Assembly: GCA_030267965.1 (NCBI GenBank)
Contig: BRYA01000263.1
Location: 1,103 to 53,277 of the forward strand
Origin: Triparma columacea
Taxonomy: Eukaryota > Sar > Bolidophyceae > Parmales > Triparmaceae
Direction: 5' to 3'
Length of the DNA: 52,175 nt
The notes below the pieces were generated by a model that was not told the DNA's origin, searched no databases, and was given only the letters and a program-made list of their open reading frames with translations. Of this stretch, positions 1 to 10,103 are shown piece by piece (the first letter of the stretch is position 1; each line of letters starts with the position of its first letter). Both the position numbers and the translations under genes were made by a program.

Positions 1-3000
1 GCAAGTTGTTGAAGTAGAAGGTCGCGTCTGCTACTTTTGACAAATGTTTTTCAACAACTTTTGTTGTAGCACTTTTACCCACGTGTGTTCCAACATCAAG
101 GTTTGTAACCATCTCGACCTTGGTCTCCTTGTCTCCAACCTTGGTAAATCTCATTGTCGTTGCTTCAGTAGCCTTGTGTGTTACGGATAATAGTGTACCT
201 CTCCCTCTTTCTTGGTTGGTGCTGCGTCTTTGCAGAATTGACCTTTTGCCCCCCCTTGGTGCTGTCTCTGCGACAGGTTGAACAGTCAAGATAAATGTAT
301 CCTCCTCTGGTTTTAATAACTTCACATTGGACAAGTATTCCCTGTCGTGATGGGCAAAGTGGTGCTCACTCTCAAGCTTCTCCCTTGTCCTCACAGTCAT
401 TTCAAAGTTATTAGTCTTTGTCTCGACTTTGCTCTCCGTGCCTTTGCTCTTGTTTGCCAAAAATCGGCTATCAACGTTCCAAAAATAAGCAACCACCTCT
501 TCCAGGGTTGATCTCATGGTAACAGTGGTCTTACCCCATCCCTTTCCTCCCCCCACTGCTTTGGTTGCAGTATTAGCAAAGGAAAGACTGCTAGTCTCAA
601 TTGCACCCTCTACATCTTCCAAAGCATCATCTAATCCTTTTATGCTTGTAACTGTGAGTCTTTGCAAACTTTCTGCGACCTGCAGTCTTTTAGATTTGTC
701 GATTTCTTGACTCTTGTCAAATCTCTTTCTCAGGTCAGAAACTTGGGATAAAAACCTCGATGCTAACATATTCATAATGAATGTCGGCACTGCACCACCT
801 AAATTTACTTTGCCAGTGAATGTGACAGCTGTCTGTGGCATACCTCGAACAGAAGGAAGGGCCTCGAAAATCCAAATGGTGTTACCAGAGCCAAGCACAT
901 GTAAAATTGGACTTTTATCTAAAAGACCAAGAGTATCTGCCACTACCATGACTATCTTCCCATTGTCTACCCTCTTCCATGTTATCTTGCTCCGCCATTG
1001 GCGTTTAGAAAGACCTGGAACACCGAGATTTCTGGTGCTGAAGTAGTAAAGGGTGTGGTCATTGACTTTTTCAACCATGAAATCAACGATCCCTCTTTCC
1101 CTAGCAGTATTTCTGAGCATCCTACTATCTAGGTAGTATTGATGTGCGGTGCATTCCTCAATACTTGCATCTACCACAGTTCTCGCGAGACAGGTGCCAA
1201 GACTCTCTCCTTCAATGTGGAATGCCTTCATCTCAACATGCTTGTCAGGACTTTTGAGGACATCAAATCTACTTTTTGTGCAGCTCTCGTAGATATCTAA
1301 CCCCTCCTCGACTGCAATGTCCTCCTCTGCAGAGTGCATTTGGGGCGCATACTTCATGGTGTTTGCAAGGGACCCTAGTGCAGCTTTATCGACCTCTTCG
1401 TCTCTTTCGAAGCTTTCAATTGCACTCTTCAAGACCCCCATTACTTTTGGTGTCAGTTTTTCCACAAACTTTCCAGGCAGATGATCTCCGGCATCAACAT
1501 GTTGCATTAGCTCAATCTTGCATTGTGGAAAGCCGTTGATTTCCTGGATGTTGGTGATTGTGAATATTGCCTTTGTTGCGCCTCTTACCAGTTTACCTAA
1601 TCCTCCATAATCAACTTTCTTGTCAATTGACCACACAGCCACAGTCACACAGTCAGTGTTGTTTCTCCTCCAAATTAACCTCTGGACAAATTCTCTGTTA
1701 GTAATCAGAAAAGGGAATTGCTTCACCGTTGCAAACTTCTTCTCGTTGGTCCTCTCGGTCCCTTCCCTGATCTCTAGACGAGCAAGTTCTCCTGTTGCAA
1801 ATCCCTTGGTGGTTCTCTCCCTGCTGCAGTACTCAAAGAACCAAGCAGCTGCCTCCTCTGCTGAACAGTCTGCCACTCCACTTGCCTTTGCTAGTGTAAT
1901 GCTCCTTTGCCCTTTCTCCTGCTGCTTGTACTTGATCTCCATCTTCACTCCCTCATAAGGTGACTTGAGAGGCCGCCACCCCTCATCGCCCTCCCTACCA
2001 AAGAGCTTCTCCAACTCCCCAAACACCGTCTTCTGGTCCTCCTCCAACTCAACCCCCTCCCTCATCTTCTCCACCAAGGCCCCCCTGACCTCAGCATCAA
2101 CCTTCTTACTGTTCCTCTTGAACTTCTCCTGCAACCTGTTGGCCTCAACAAGCTGATTCTTTGCAAGGTAGTCAATGGCATTGTCCATCACTGTCTTATG
2201 AATGCCACTAAATTTCAGATCAACTGTTTGAATGCGTGTCACTCTGCAAACATTTGGGGCAACCTCGGCCATGATGTAGATTCCTCTTGTTACTCCAACT
2301 ACAAAGCCGTCCTTGCTAAGGTTGGTTAAGCTTGCCCCATAATATTCGCGCAAAGGCACAAATCCTATCATGTATGTAGTCTGGCCATTGTCCAATTTAG
2401 CCTCCTTCCACACAAACCAATTCTCAAATAGTCGATTGGTGGCGGCAGGGACCTTCTTGCCTACATGATAATTCACACTTCTAGTTCCGTCGACATCCTT
2501 CCTGATTGTCCTTGGCAAGTTCCCATTATTTTTGAAGTGTGCCTCTGATCGTGCAAATGTGTCGAGCAGAAATTCCTCTGCCAATACGCCCTTTGCTGAC
2601 TTGTCCACAGTGACCCCAAAGGCTGCCCACACATTGTCCCCGTCTCTCCACAGGAACTTGTCAATGCCCTCCTTCAGTGTCCCCTTGACTCTTTTCCCCT
2701 TTGTGTGAAGTTCCTCCTCCAGCTTCCCAATCCCCTCCAACATTGCCTCCTCCTCTCTTGTCAGAGGTGGTGCCCTTGGCATGACCTCCTCCACAAAGTT
2801 TCTTTTCCTCCTCTCGTCAATGACACCAGGCTGTCTGAACTTCTTCCTGACCTCCCCCATGATACCCTTTACTGCTGCATACGCAGCCTTGACGTCTCCC
2901 TTCTTGGGCCTGCCTGGGCTGCCTTCAAAACTAGATCTCATGGATCTTATACTCTTAAAGCTTTTGACTGTGTGAACATCAACTTCTGATTTTGTCTCTG

Positions 3001-4018
3001 TTACCCTCTCCTCTGCCTTAAGAGTTCCCACCATGGTGACTGCAGTTTGTCCAAACTCAAAGTCAGTGAAGCTGAGCTTGCCCTTAATGACACCTCGTTT
3101 GACAGTTTTAGTCTTTATTGACGCTAGAATTTTGACAAGCATCGTAGTTGCCTCGTCAGAAAGGTCATCCTCATCAAGGGGTGCCAACTCCATAATGTTC
3201 CTCGATTTGTCAGGAGATACAACTTTGACGTCGAGGAGAAATTCGACAAACTTATTCCCGCTGCCGCAGTGCTGCCAGCAGACGAGTCTGTGAACGACTC
3301 CTTCCTTTTTGTCATACTCCTGGAGGGTCTTCCTTCGGAACTTGCCCTGCTCGCAGTCGGTGAGGAGAAAGTCAATGATCTTGTCGCGCTCGTCGTGGAA
3401 GACACCAGCGAGCTCCATAACTTTCACATCGACGCCGTTAGAGTTGTCTATGAGGCCTTCAACGGCTCCTCTCTCCTCAAGAAGCTTCACAAGTTTGCCT
3501 TGCACAGGTCCAAGAGCTGCAAAATCGATATCTATGAAGCCGTGTATTGCGGAGGGTGTGTGATTGGGGATCGAGAGGGGCTGCGGGGGGTCTTTGTTCC
3601 TTACGGTGTTATCAGGATCTAATGTCATGGACTGAGCGGCAGTGGCGAGGCTGTCAGTCGCAAGGCCGACTGGCGTGTGGCTGGGAGTCGCGCACCCAAC
3701 AGCCCTGTCAATCTCCTCATCAGTCTGGGTGGCTCCACCGATGCCTGCAAGGGACGCTTTGTTTTCCTCGGCTTTTTCCTCCACCGAATTTTCGTTGTCC
3801 TTAAGGCCGTCAGGAGGGTCGTCGACGCGAAATACCCGTCCATTCTCCATATTATTGTCATCGATAGAGTCAATAACATCTTCAGGAGCACCAAATAACC
3901 CCTCGTTTGCCTCGCTGGGAAAGTCGATGGTTTTTTCATGGTCCTGGAGGCCATTCTCGACGTCGCTGCGGGCTACAATGTGCTTGTCCTCCTGCTGTGG
4001 GCTGTCTTTAGTGCTCAT
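1..4018 (-). CDS. Multi-START-domain protein, C-terminus beyond the window
   Basis: The reverse strand reads as one frame without a stop from an ATG at 4018 to base 2, 1339 codons, so the gene runs off the left edge. The first ~150 residues are acidic and low in complexity. After a helical, charged stretch come four successive START-like (SRPBCC lipid-binding) units at roughly residues 455-620, 680-865, 910-1105 and 1130 to the edge. Their shape is seen in the recurring pattern of a helix with FF/YF, then charged strands, then a closing amphipathic helix (for example VTMRSTLEEVVAYFWNVDS in unit 4, and AAWFFEYCSRERTTKG in unit 2). START domains bind lipids or other hydrophobic ligands; a specific ligand cannot be read. 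No signal peptide or membrane helix was seen, so a cytosolic location is inferred. A 4-kb intronless frame is long for this window, where many genes are split. Confidence 0.8.
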   Translation of the reverse strand, partial: MSTKDSPQQEDKHIVARSDVENGLQDHEKTIDFPSEANEGLFGAPEDVIDSIDDNNMENGRVFRVDDPPDGLKDNENSVEEKAEENKASLAGIGGATQTDEEIDRAVGCATPSHTPVGLATDSLATAAQSMTLDPDNTVRNKDPPQPLSIPNHTPSAIHGFIDIDFAALGPVQGKLVKLLEERGAVEGLIDNSNGVDVKVMELAGVFHDERDKIIDFLLTDCEQGKFRRKTLQEYDKKEGVVHRLVCWQHCGSGNKFVEFLLDVKVVSPDKSRNIMELAPLDEDDLSDEATTMLVKILASIKTKTVKRGVIKGKLSFTDFEFGQTAVTMVGTLKAEERVTETKSEVDVHTVKSFKSIRSMRSSFEGSPGRPKKGDVKAAYAAVKGIMGEVRKKFRQPGVIDERRKRNFVEEVMPRAPPLTREEEAMLEGIGKLEEELHTKGKRVKGTLKEGIDKFLWRDGDNVWAAFGVTVDKSAKGVLAEEFLLDTFARSEAHFKNNGNLPRTIRKDVDGTRSVNYHVGKKVPAATNRLFENWFVWKEAKLDNGQTTYMIGFVPLREYYGASLTNLSKDGFVVGVTRGIYIMAEVAPNVCRVTRIQTVDLKFSGIHKTVMDNAIDYLAKNQLVEANRLQEKFKRNSKKVDAEVRGALVEKMREGVELEEDQKTVFGELEKLFGREGDEGWRPLKSPYEGVKMEIKYKQQEKGQRSITLAKASGVADCSAEEAAAWFFEYCSRERTTKGFATGELARLEIREGTERTNEKKFATVKQFPFLITNREFVQRLIWRRNNTDCVTVAVWSIDKKVDYGGLGKLVRGATKAIFTITNIQEINGFPQCKIELMQHVDAGDHLPGKFVEKLTPKVMGVLKSAIESFERDEEVDKAALGSLANTMKYAPQMHSAEEDIAVEEGLDIYESCTKSRFDVLKSPDKHVEMKAFHIEGESLGTCLARTVVDASIEECTAHQYYLDSRMLRNTARERGIVDFMVEKVNDHTLYYFSTRNLGVPGLSKRQWRSKITWKRVDNGKIVMVVADTLGLLDKSPILHVLGSGNTIWIFEALPSVRGMPQTAVTFTGKVNLGGAVPTFIMNMLASRFLSQVSDLRKRFDKSQEIDKSKRLQVAESLQRLTVTSIKGLDDALEDVEGAIETSSLSFANTATKAVGGGKGWGKTTVTMRSTLEEVVAYFWNVDSRFLANKSKGTESKVETKTNNFEMTVRTREKLESEHHFAHHDREYLSNVKLLKPEEDTFILTVQPVAETAPRGGKRSILQRRSTNQERGRGTLLSVTHKATEATTMRFTKVGDKETKVEMVTNLDVGTHVGKSATTKVVEKHLSKVADATFYFNNL

Positions 4019-4932
4019 TTCAACACTCAAATTGGCTTTCTTGATGTCTAAACGGTGCGTTAGGGTGGATAAACAGGTTCGGTGAGCTTCGTAAGGAACA
4101 AATTGAGCTTCGCATCTTATTTACGACCAGTTTCAAGAAATTGCCAAGAAGGCCCCATTGTACCCAACAGTCTTGCAATCTGCTGTGTTCTTCTACCATT
4201 GATCTCCACAATGAAAAGGTTTGCGAAGGCCCCGAAGCATCTCTTTCTCGTCATATTACACCCCCTCCCCCATTGCGTCCCTTACCTTGACGAATATGCT
4301 GTCCCCAAGCTTAAAAAATGAGCCTGGATCAGGAGGGCTCAGGGCAGGATGGACAATGATATGTTATTGGACAGCGGGGGAGTCAAATATGCAATGAGGT
4401 TCTGGTGGGAGTCGTAGATGAATGTGAAAGGTGATTTACGGGGTGCGAGCGGTACTAATGGGGGAGACAACCAAAACCAGTAAAAGCTGTTAAGCGGGGA
4501 GGGGGCAAGATGAGTTAGTTACTCCCTTTAAAATTGAATACCACCGGTCCTCCGAGGGGAATAAATCCAAGAAAGACGACTGCGTCATCCAAAAACACAC
4601 GATGTGTTTCATGAACCCCCCCTCTTGGGCCTCTTGGCCATCTCCATTCGGGGCACTTTGCCAATCACACCACACCGCGCGTCAACGAGCTTGTGCGTCA
4701 AATTACTCTTCTTCGTTCCCCGTCTCCCTCCTCTAAACTCACTATTTTGTTGTTTCGTCAGATTACAGGTGAGAGATCAGCTTGAGAATTTTGCCTTCCT
4801 CGTCCCGAGTCTCGAATTCTCGATTCTCGAATCTCGACCAATTCGCTGCTCTTAATTTCCTCTCTCTGTCCACTCCTGTTCCGTGGCCTTCTCCATCTGA
4901 TCCCCACGTCTTCCCGTAATTGCTTCCACAGC
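4019..4932. other. Divergent intergenic region, 5' flanks of two genes
   Basis: This 914-bp gap separates the starts of two divergently oriented genes. The only open frames are short, overlapping and without recognisable protein character. Near 4803-4840 a short C/T/G/A-rich motif (TCTCGAATTCTCGATTCTCG) repeats the unit TCTCGA several times and probably lies in the 5' UTR of the rightward gene. No RNA gene was recognised. Confidence 0.5.
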
Positions 4933-5868
4933 ATGCCGACTCTTCCCCCCCCCCCTCCCCCTTCAAAAGAGTTATCTGTCGCAATCCCCATCTCTTCAGC
5001 GGAAGCACTGGTCTCTGACCCTTCCAACTCTCCGATCCATATCTACAATAGTGCTTCGCATGTGCATCTCGATGAAACAGCACTGCCGTTATTCCGTTTT
5101 GAGGAGAGGACCACTAGAATGACAAACCAAGCCAGGTCTCACAACATGAAATACGGCAAGATTGTCGACATGTCTTACCTTGCGAAGAAGCTGACCAGCT
5201 TCTTCCTTGGCGCATCCTTTCTCCTGATAGATCTTCTTTCTGACACTTACTTTTGCGTCAGCCTCTACCATGACGAGTCATACGCCGATGTTTCCACCGG
5301 AAGGAAGCACGCCTTCCTAGCCTTTCTCGTCCTATCTACGACGCTCTGGATTCTTTCGTCATTCGTAATAGCTCTCTCCTTCAAGTCGTCGGTAGGTTTT
5401 CACGATCAGCCTTCTGCTTTGCAAAAGATAATCCTACTACTCTGCCTGACGGCTCTCGTAGCTTTCGACCTTCCCATGTACCTCCTTGCTATGCCGCAAC
5501 GAACAGTCCTCGTCACGGACGTGCGACGATCCGATCTGCCTACGTTCTCGCCCTCCCGAAAGTCTCCCTCCTCCCCTTCTCCCAATTCCCCTTCCTCCCC
5601 CCGGCCCCCGATCAGCAATTCCCTCTTCGTCCTCGGATACTCGTCGAGATCTGAATGGAAGGCGTCCACGCACTACGGGCTCTTCTCCCACCTTCCAACA
5701 TTTCTGTTTGAGGACATTCCGCTTTTCATCATAAACGCACAGATCTCCCTCTCAGCCTCTGTCTCGTTCACATCCGTGCTGGCATTGATTTTCTCACTCT
5801 TTGGGATCTTCCGCAAGGGTTGGACGATATACAATTTCTGCCGGGAGGGTTTCGCATCGCAAAAGTAA
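4933..5868 (+). CDS. Multi-pass membrane protein of unknown function
   Basis: Single-exon gene of 311 residues. The first ~75 residues are polar with a proline run. At least four hydrophobic segments follow: about residues 85-110 (LTSFFLGASFLLIDLLSD), 125-150, 160-185 and 260-290. Between segments 3 and 4 is a serine/proline-rich loop. A short LFEDIPLFIIN motif before the last helix resembles the E-D-[IL]-P motif of XK-related scramblases and similar families, but the match is too short for assignment. It ends with a basic cytosolic tail. The stop is 69 bp from the stop of the convergent ferric reductase gene. Not recognised with confidence; a second unrelated multi-pass protein is encoded at 34866-35684. 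Confidence 0.65.
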   Translation: MPTLPPPPPPSKELSVAIPISSAEALVSDPSNSPIHIYNSASHVHLDETALPLFRFEERTTRMTNQARSHNMKYGKIVDMSYLAKKLTSFFLGASFLLIDLLSDTYFCVSLYHDESYADVSTGRKHAFLAFLVLSTTLWILSSFVIALSFKSSVGFHDQPSALQKIILLLCLTALVAFDLPMYLLAMPQRTVLVTDVRRSDLPTFSPSRKSPSSPSPNSPSSPRPPISNSLFVLGYSSRSEWKASTHYGLFSHLPTFLFEDIPLFIINAQISLSASVSFTSVLALIFSLFGIFRKGWTIYNFCREGFASQK

Positions 5869-5937
5869 ACTAAAACATTTTTTTCACATGAACAAACACT
5901 CTTGCTGCTACAAATTGTCCGAGCTCCCCACCTTACC

Positions 5938-8830
5938 CTACCACTCGAAGACCTCCTCGTAAACTTCCCCGTTGCTGATGATCTGCGGGTTGACGACCGT
6001 GGTGCTTCCACATTTGACAACCTTTGACGCAGAAGCAGCCCTGCGATGAGCGAGAAGCGATAGCGTGATGGTGGCCGTGAGAAAAAACCGTGGGGGAGCT
6101 CAGAGGCCAGTAGGTCTGCTCGTCGCCCTCGCCACCCTTTCCTCACCTAACTTCGTTAACGAGCTCATTTGGCCCACACACGAAAACCCCAAAGACTTTT
6201 CCCTCGCGTGAGAGTTCTCTGAGGATCGCCAGTGACGGCCTTCCCCTGCTAATCCTGATTCCCCCCACTTCCCTCCCCTCCCCGCTCTCCTCGTCCCTGT
6301 CTCCCGCTTCATCTTCGTCCTCCAACTTTCCCCAGTCCCTTTTTCCACTCCCGTTCTGCAGCTCGATGCCATCGAGGTCGTCGGAGCTAACTTCTTCACT
6401 ACTCCTGTACCTGCCTCTCCCTCCACTCTTGCACGCGTCGCGCGCCTTCCCCCATACCATCCTCTGTGTAATTTCCATATTCATAACGAATCCAAGTACG
6501 AGTGCCATCGTCAATACCACAACTACCGCGTAAGACCGTGTCCAGACGATCCTCTTGTCCTGAACGTTCACCATGAACCCCAGCGTCACCATGAAGGACG
6601 CGAATATATACAGGGAGAATAGCAGGCCCGTTATCAGGTTGCCGAGAAGCCCGTTGTCTGACTCCCACGCCCACGTCTTGAGACTGCCGCCGTGAGCTTG
6701 GACGATTACACCTTCGTCAACGACCTCGCTCCCCCCACCTTCCTCACGATGGGTTAGGATCTGCAGGTTGTTGGGGGGGGGGGGAGGGGAGGGAGGGGTG
6801 AGGTGGTAGGGTGTATTAGAATAATCGTGTCTGCTCAGCTAATTCATCCCCCTTCCCACCCCTCACCTCCTCCTCCTCCTTCCTCACCTCCTCCTCCTCG
6901 TTCGTTCCCTCCTCCCCTACCCCTCTCGTAATATGTACATGAACCTCAACGTTATTTCTGACGATTTTCTCTAGCCTCCTATTGTTGATTAAAAAATTCG
7001 CAAACGCCTCGTCCCTCGTTGACCAGATTAACGTGACTTTCCCCTCATCCTCGACTGCGGGTATGGAGGAGAGGATTGATAAGTAGGGTGTTATACCTAT
7101 CCCCCCCGCGACAACGACTACGTGAGAACCTGTTGAGACCATGTTGGTGATGGTTGATACCCTGTCGGTTGGACCGTAGTAACCATCGACAATCAACTTT
7201 ACGGAGTTGTTGCCGGCCTTTGAGAGGCTCTTGGAGAAGGAGGAGTGGCCCCTGAGGTAGAAAATCGTGCAGTGTGCTTCTTCGGCTGGATTGTGGTTGG
7301 GGTTGGGGTTAGCTAGGTCTGCAATTAATTTGACGCTTCTGTAGTGTTAAATTTCCTCACCAGTGCTGGCCACAGTGAACGGGTGCGACGGTTCTAGGAA
7401 TGTTATGGTTTTGCTGGTTTGAATCCTGACGAACTGTCCCGGTTGGAATCCCAAGTCGTCCTTCCCCCTCTTTACGACGAGCATCCCGACCCTGCTCCCG
7501 ACACTCTCGTTCTTGATTACGGTCGTGTGTGTGCGTTGTAGTTTCGTCATCAAGGCACGCCAGAGGCGGAGGGAGAAGGATAGGAAGTAGACGGAAAGGG
7601 ATGGGATGAGGTAGATGTTCATCTTGTTCCAGTGGACGGCCATGAAAAGGTATGATAGGGGGGCTAGGATGACGTGGCTCACGTAGAACAGCTTATAGCT
7701 CTGGGAGAGGGGGAGAGGGGGGGGTGGGGGGTTGGACGGGTGGTGCTTGTTTTCCTCAACCTAGTTACCAAATAACAAAACTCCCCTCTCCTTCCTCACC
7801 ATCCTCCTGACTGTCGGTACGCTCAGCATCGCTAGAGCCGTCATACACGCCAGGGAGTAAAAGCCGACCGCGTTCCTCTTCAGGTGGTAGCAAGTACAGT
7901 CGTCGCAGTCATAGCCGACGTCAATGGCACCGGAGGTTGACCAGCACTTCCTGGGTGGTACGATAGCCCAAGAGAACAGCCCGGGCTTGCTGGAGCCGGG
8001 GTCGTTGATGAACCTTACGGAGTGTGTGAGGAAGTGGATGTAGAGCTCGAATATGCAGTAGACGCCTGAGATCCTGTGCCATGCTATCGATGTCTCCTCG
8101 GTCGCTATGCCTCGAAGGAGGTAGACGCCCCTGGATACGGGGATGAGGAATAAGGCAAAGTTGTAGAGGGCGGCGAAGGCGAATACGTTGCCTATTTCCA
8201 TCCACAGTTCGTCTCCTCTTGCACCTTCTGAGTAGTGGCGGGTTATGGCGTTTTGGATAAAGGCGAATTGGAAGGTTAGGTAGATTATGTGGTGGGCAAG
8301 AGGGATGGAGAGGGTGGGAAGGGTAGGGGGGGGGGTGTTGCTGGGGGGTGGGGGGTGGGATGTGGGGGGGAGGTATGTAAGGTTGGCAGCACCTAGCGAC
8401 GATTACATCGTAACATTGTGTAGTCTCTCCCCATTTCTTTCTCTCACCTCCTTCCCCTCCTCCATCTCCATTTCCCTAATCTCAATAAGTGTACAATATA
8501 CATAAACACGCTATTGGCTCCCTTCCCCCTAAACGTAATTCCTCTTCCCCAAGTGAAAGGGTTTAGCATTGTTCTTGTGTTGAAATTAAATTGCACCAGG
8601 AACGCAAGTATCATTGTTGGAAGAATTAAAAGGAAAAAGGGGATAAAACCTTTGTAGCTCGTTGGATATATTGATTGTGATGTAGATTTAACAGATGTTT
8701 GTATAGTTGTTGTTGATGATGAATAATAAATGAAGGAAAGATAAAGAAAGACAGAAAGGGGAAGTATCGACAGAGGATTATATACTTTGTTTGTGTTAGA
8801 GGAGGAGAGAGGAGAGGAGGAAGGCATCAT
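5938..8830 (-). CDS. FRO-type ferric-chelate reductase (NADPH oxidase superfamily)
   Basis: Six exons, read leftwards: 8830-8448, 8340-7800, 7700-7361, 7318-6867 (or to 6888, both end in a GTGAGG donor), 6760-6147, 6040-5938. The phases join without a stop into about 810 residues. Such enzymes pass electrons from NADPH through FAD and two hemes across a membrane to Fe(III). Two bis-histidine pairs with the canonical 13-residue spacing are visible: one in TSIAWHRISGVYCIFELYIH and one from YVSHVILA to FMAVHW. The FAD motif HPFT, the nucleotide motif GGIGITPYLS and the closing CGPNE follow. Two further membrane helices lie between GGIGITP and CGPNE, as in plant FRO proteins. The C-terminus is VFEW. 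The 3' splice site before exon 2 lies in a C-rich tract and is the least certain. Plasma-membrane iron uptake is likely but inferred. Confidence 0.85.
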
Positions 8831-8995
8831 CAGAGGAACTAAAGATCGATTGTGATGAGAGGGGAGAGAGCTGCTGCGCTTTTTGCGAAGAATGTTGAAG
8901 ATTAAGAAGATCAGTGTTTGGCTGTCAAAGCTCAGCTGTCTAGTGCTCAAGTGCTCAAAGCGTGTCCACCGAAAATAGTCTGTTAAACATAAAAC

Positions 8996-10069
8996 ATGAG
9001 ATTATCTCCGTACTTCATCTCCCTTTTCTCCCTCTTGGTGCCTGTTCTCTCCACCGACACCTGGTCGTCCATAACAAGCTACTCCCAGGACCTATCCAGC
9101 AACCCCTTCCTGACCCCCACCGATACCTTTGAATGGATTCTCGGCGATCCCTCCATCCTAGACGTCCCGAATGGAGATAGATACGTGCTCGCGAATGAAA
9201 TCTTCCACGGTATAATCGTTTACAAGAGAGATTCCCAAGAGGAGGGTGAATTCACCTATATTAAGGTGTCTCCTGCCGTCAAGAAGCCCGGCGCTGTCAG
9301 GCCTTACTGCTTCGTTGAGGACGGTGTCGTGTACCTCTTCTGGGAGCAGTACACTCTCCGTTCGTTCTACGCCAACAGCGTGATGATGATGAAGACAGGT
9401 TCCGTTAGTGAGGACGGGGTTCTCGAGTGGAACAAGGACGAGACTGTGGTGCTGGAACCTGAGCTACCGTGGGAGAAGGAGAACTCAGAGCGCGTCGGCA
9501 ACGCGTTCGTCACGTACAACGAGAAGGCTGAGAAGTACTTCCTCTACTACTCCGCGTCCTCGCAGATGCTCCCTGACTCTCAAGTTGCGGAGCCGATCCA
9601 CTTGGGACTAGCTACGGCGGAGGATATCAGAGGTCCTTGGGTAAGGGCGAGCAACGAGCCATTGAAAGTCTCCGGCCTTGACTCCATCGAAGGGGAAGAG
9701 ACAACGGGCGTCGGGAGCTTCAAGCTAGTGAAGGGAATAACCCAGAATAATGATGACGTGCAGGTAGGCTTAATAAATAGAATCACTAAGAACAAAGAGA
9801 CGGGGGCGACGGGGAGCACGATATCCATGGTCGTCAGTAGGGACAATGGAAAGTCGCTCGATGTCGTTGAGCCGAACCTAATAACCCCAACCTTAATACC
9901 AAAGGATTGGAAGGAGAGCTACGTATACGGGTTCGACTCGGGGGCTGATTTTGACGATGGTGATAAGTACGTCCTGGTCATGTACAATGGAAGGGACGGG
10001 TGGGCACATGCGAGGGAGACGGTAGGGGCGACGAGGGTGGAGAAGACAATGTTCACAAAGTATCTCTAG
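8996..10069 (+). CDS. Secreted beta-propeller glycosidase-like protein
   Basis: Single-exon gene of 357 residues. Residues 1-19 (MRLSPYFISLFSLLVPVLS) form a clear signal peptide. The rest resembles the five-bladed propeller of the GH32/43/68/117 superfamily: GDPSILDVPNGDRYVLANE near residue 50, a central blade AVRPYCFVEDGVVYLFWEQ near residue 105, and the blades IHLGLATAEDIRGPWVRA and STISMVVSRDNGKSL typical of these folds. Acidic residues stand at plausible catalytic places, yet the exact family and substrate cannot be read, and a non-catalytic sugar-binding role is possible. Its start is 165 bp from the ferric reductase start on the other strand and it ends 34 bp from the convergent hydrolase gene. 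Confidence 0.6.
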   Translation: MRLSPYFISLFSLLVPVLSTDTWSSITSYSQDLSSNPFLTPTDTFEWILGDPSILDVPNGDRYVLANEIFHGIIVYKRDSQEEGEFTYIKVSPAVKKPGAVRPYCFVEDGVVYLFWEQYTLRSFYANSVMMMKTGSVSEDGVLEWNKDETVVLEPELPWEKENSERVGNAFVTYNEKAEKYFLYYSASSQMLPDSQVAEPIHLGLATAEDIRGPWVRASNEPLKVSGLDSIEGEETTGVGSFKLVKGITQNNDDVQVGLINRITKNKETGATGSTISMVVSRDNGKSLDVVEPNLITPTLIPKDWKESYVYGFDSGADFDDGDKYVLVMYNGRDGWAHARETVGATRVEKTMFTKYL

Positions 10070-10103
10070 ATTTTATTTCTAAACTGTTGCTTATTCTAAT
10101 TTG

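Noticed and set aside
6100..6592. Overlapping leftward frames near 6.1-6.6 kb as a separate basic protein
   Set aside because: The frame carrying CGPNE belongs to the ferric reductase; the overlapping frame is a shadow rich in Arg/Glu.
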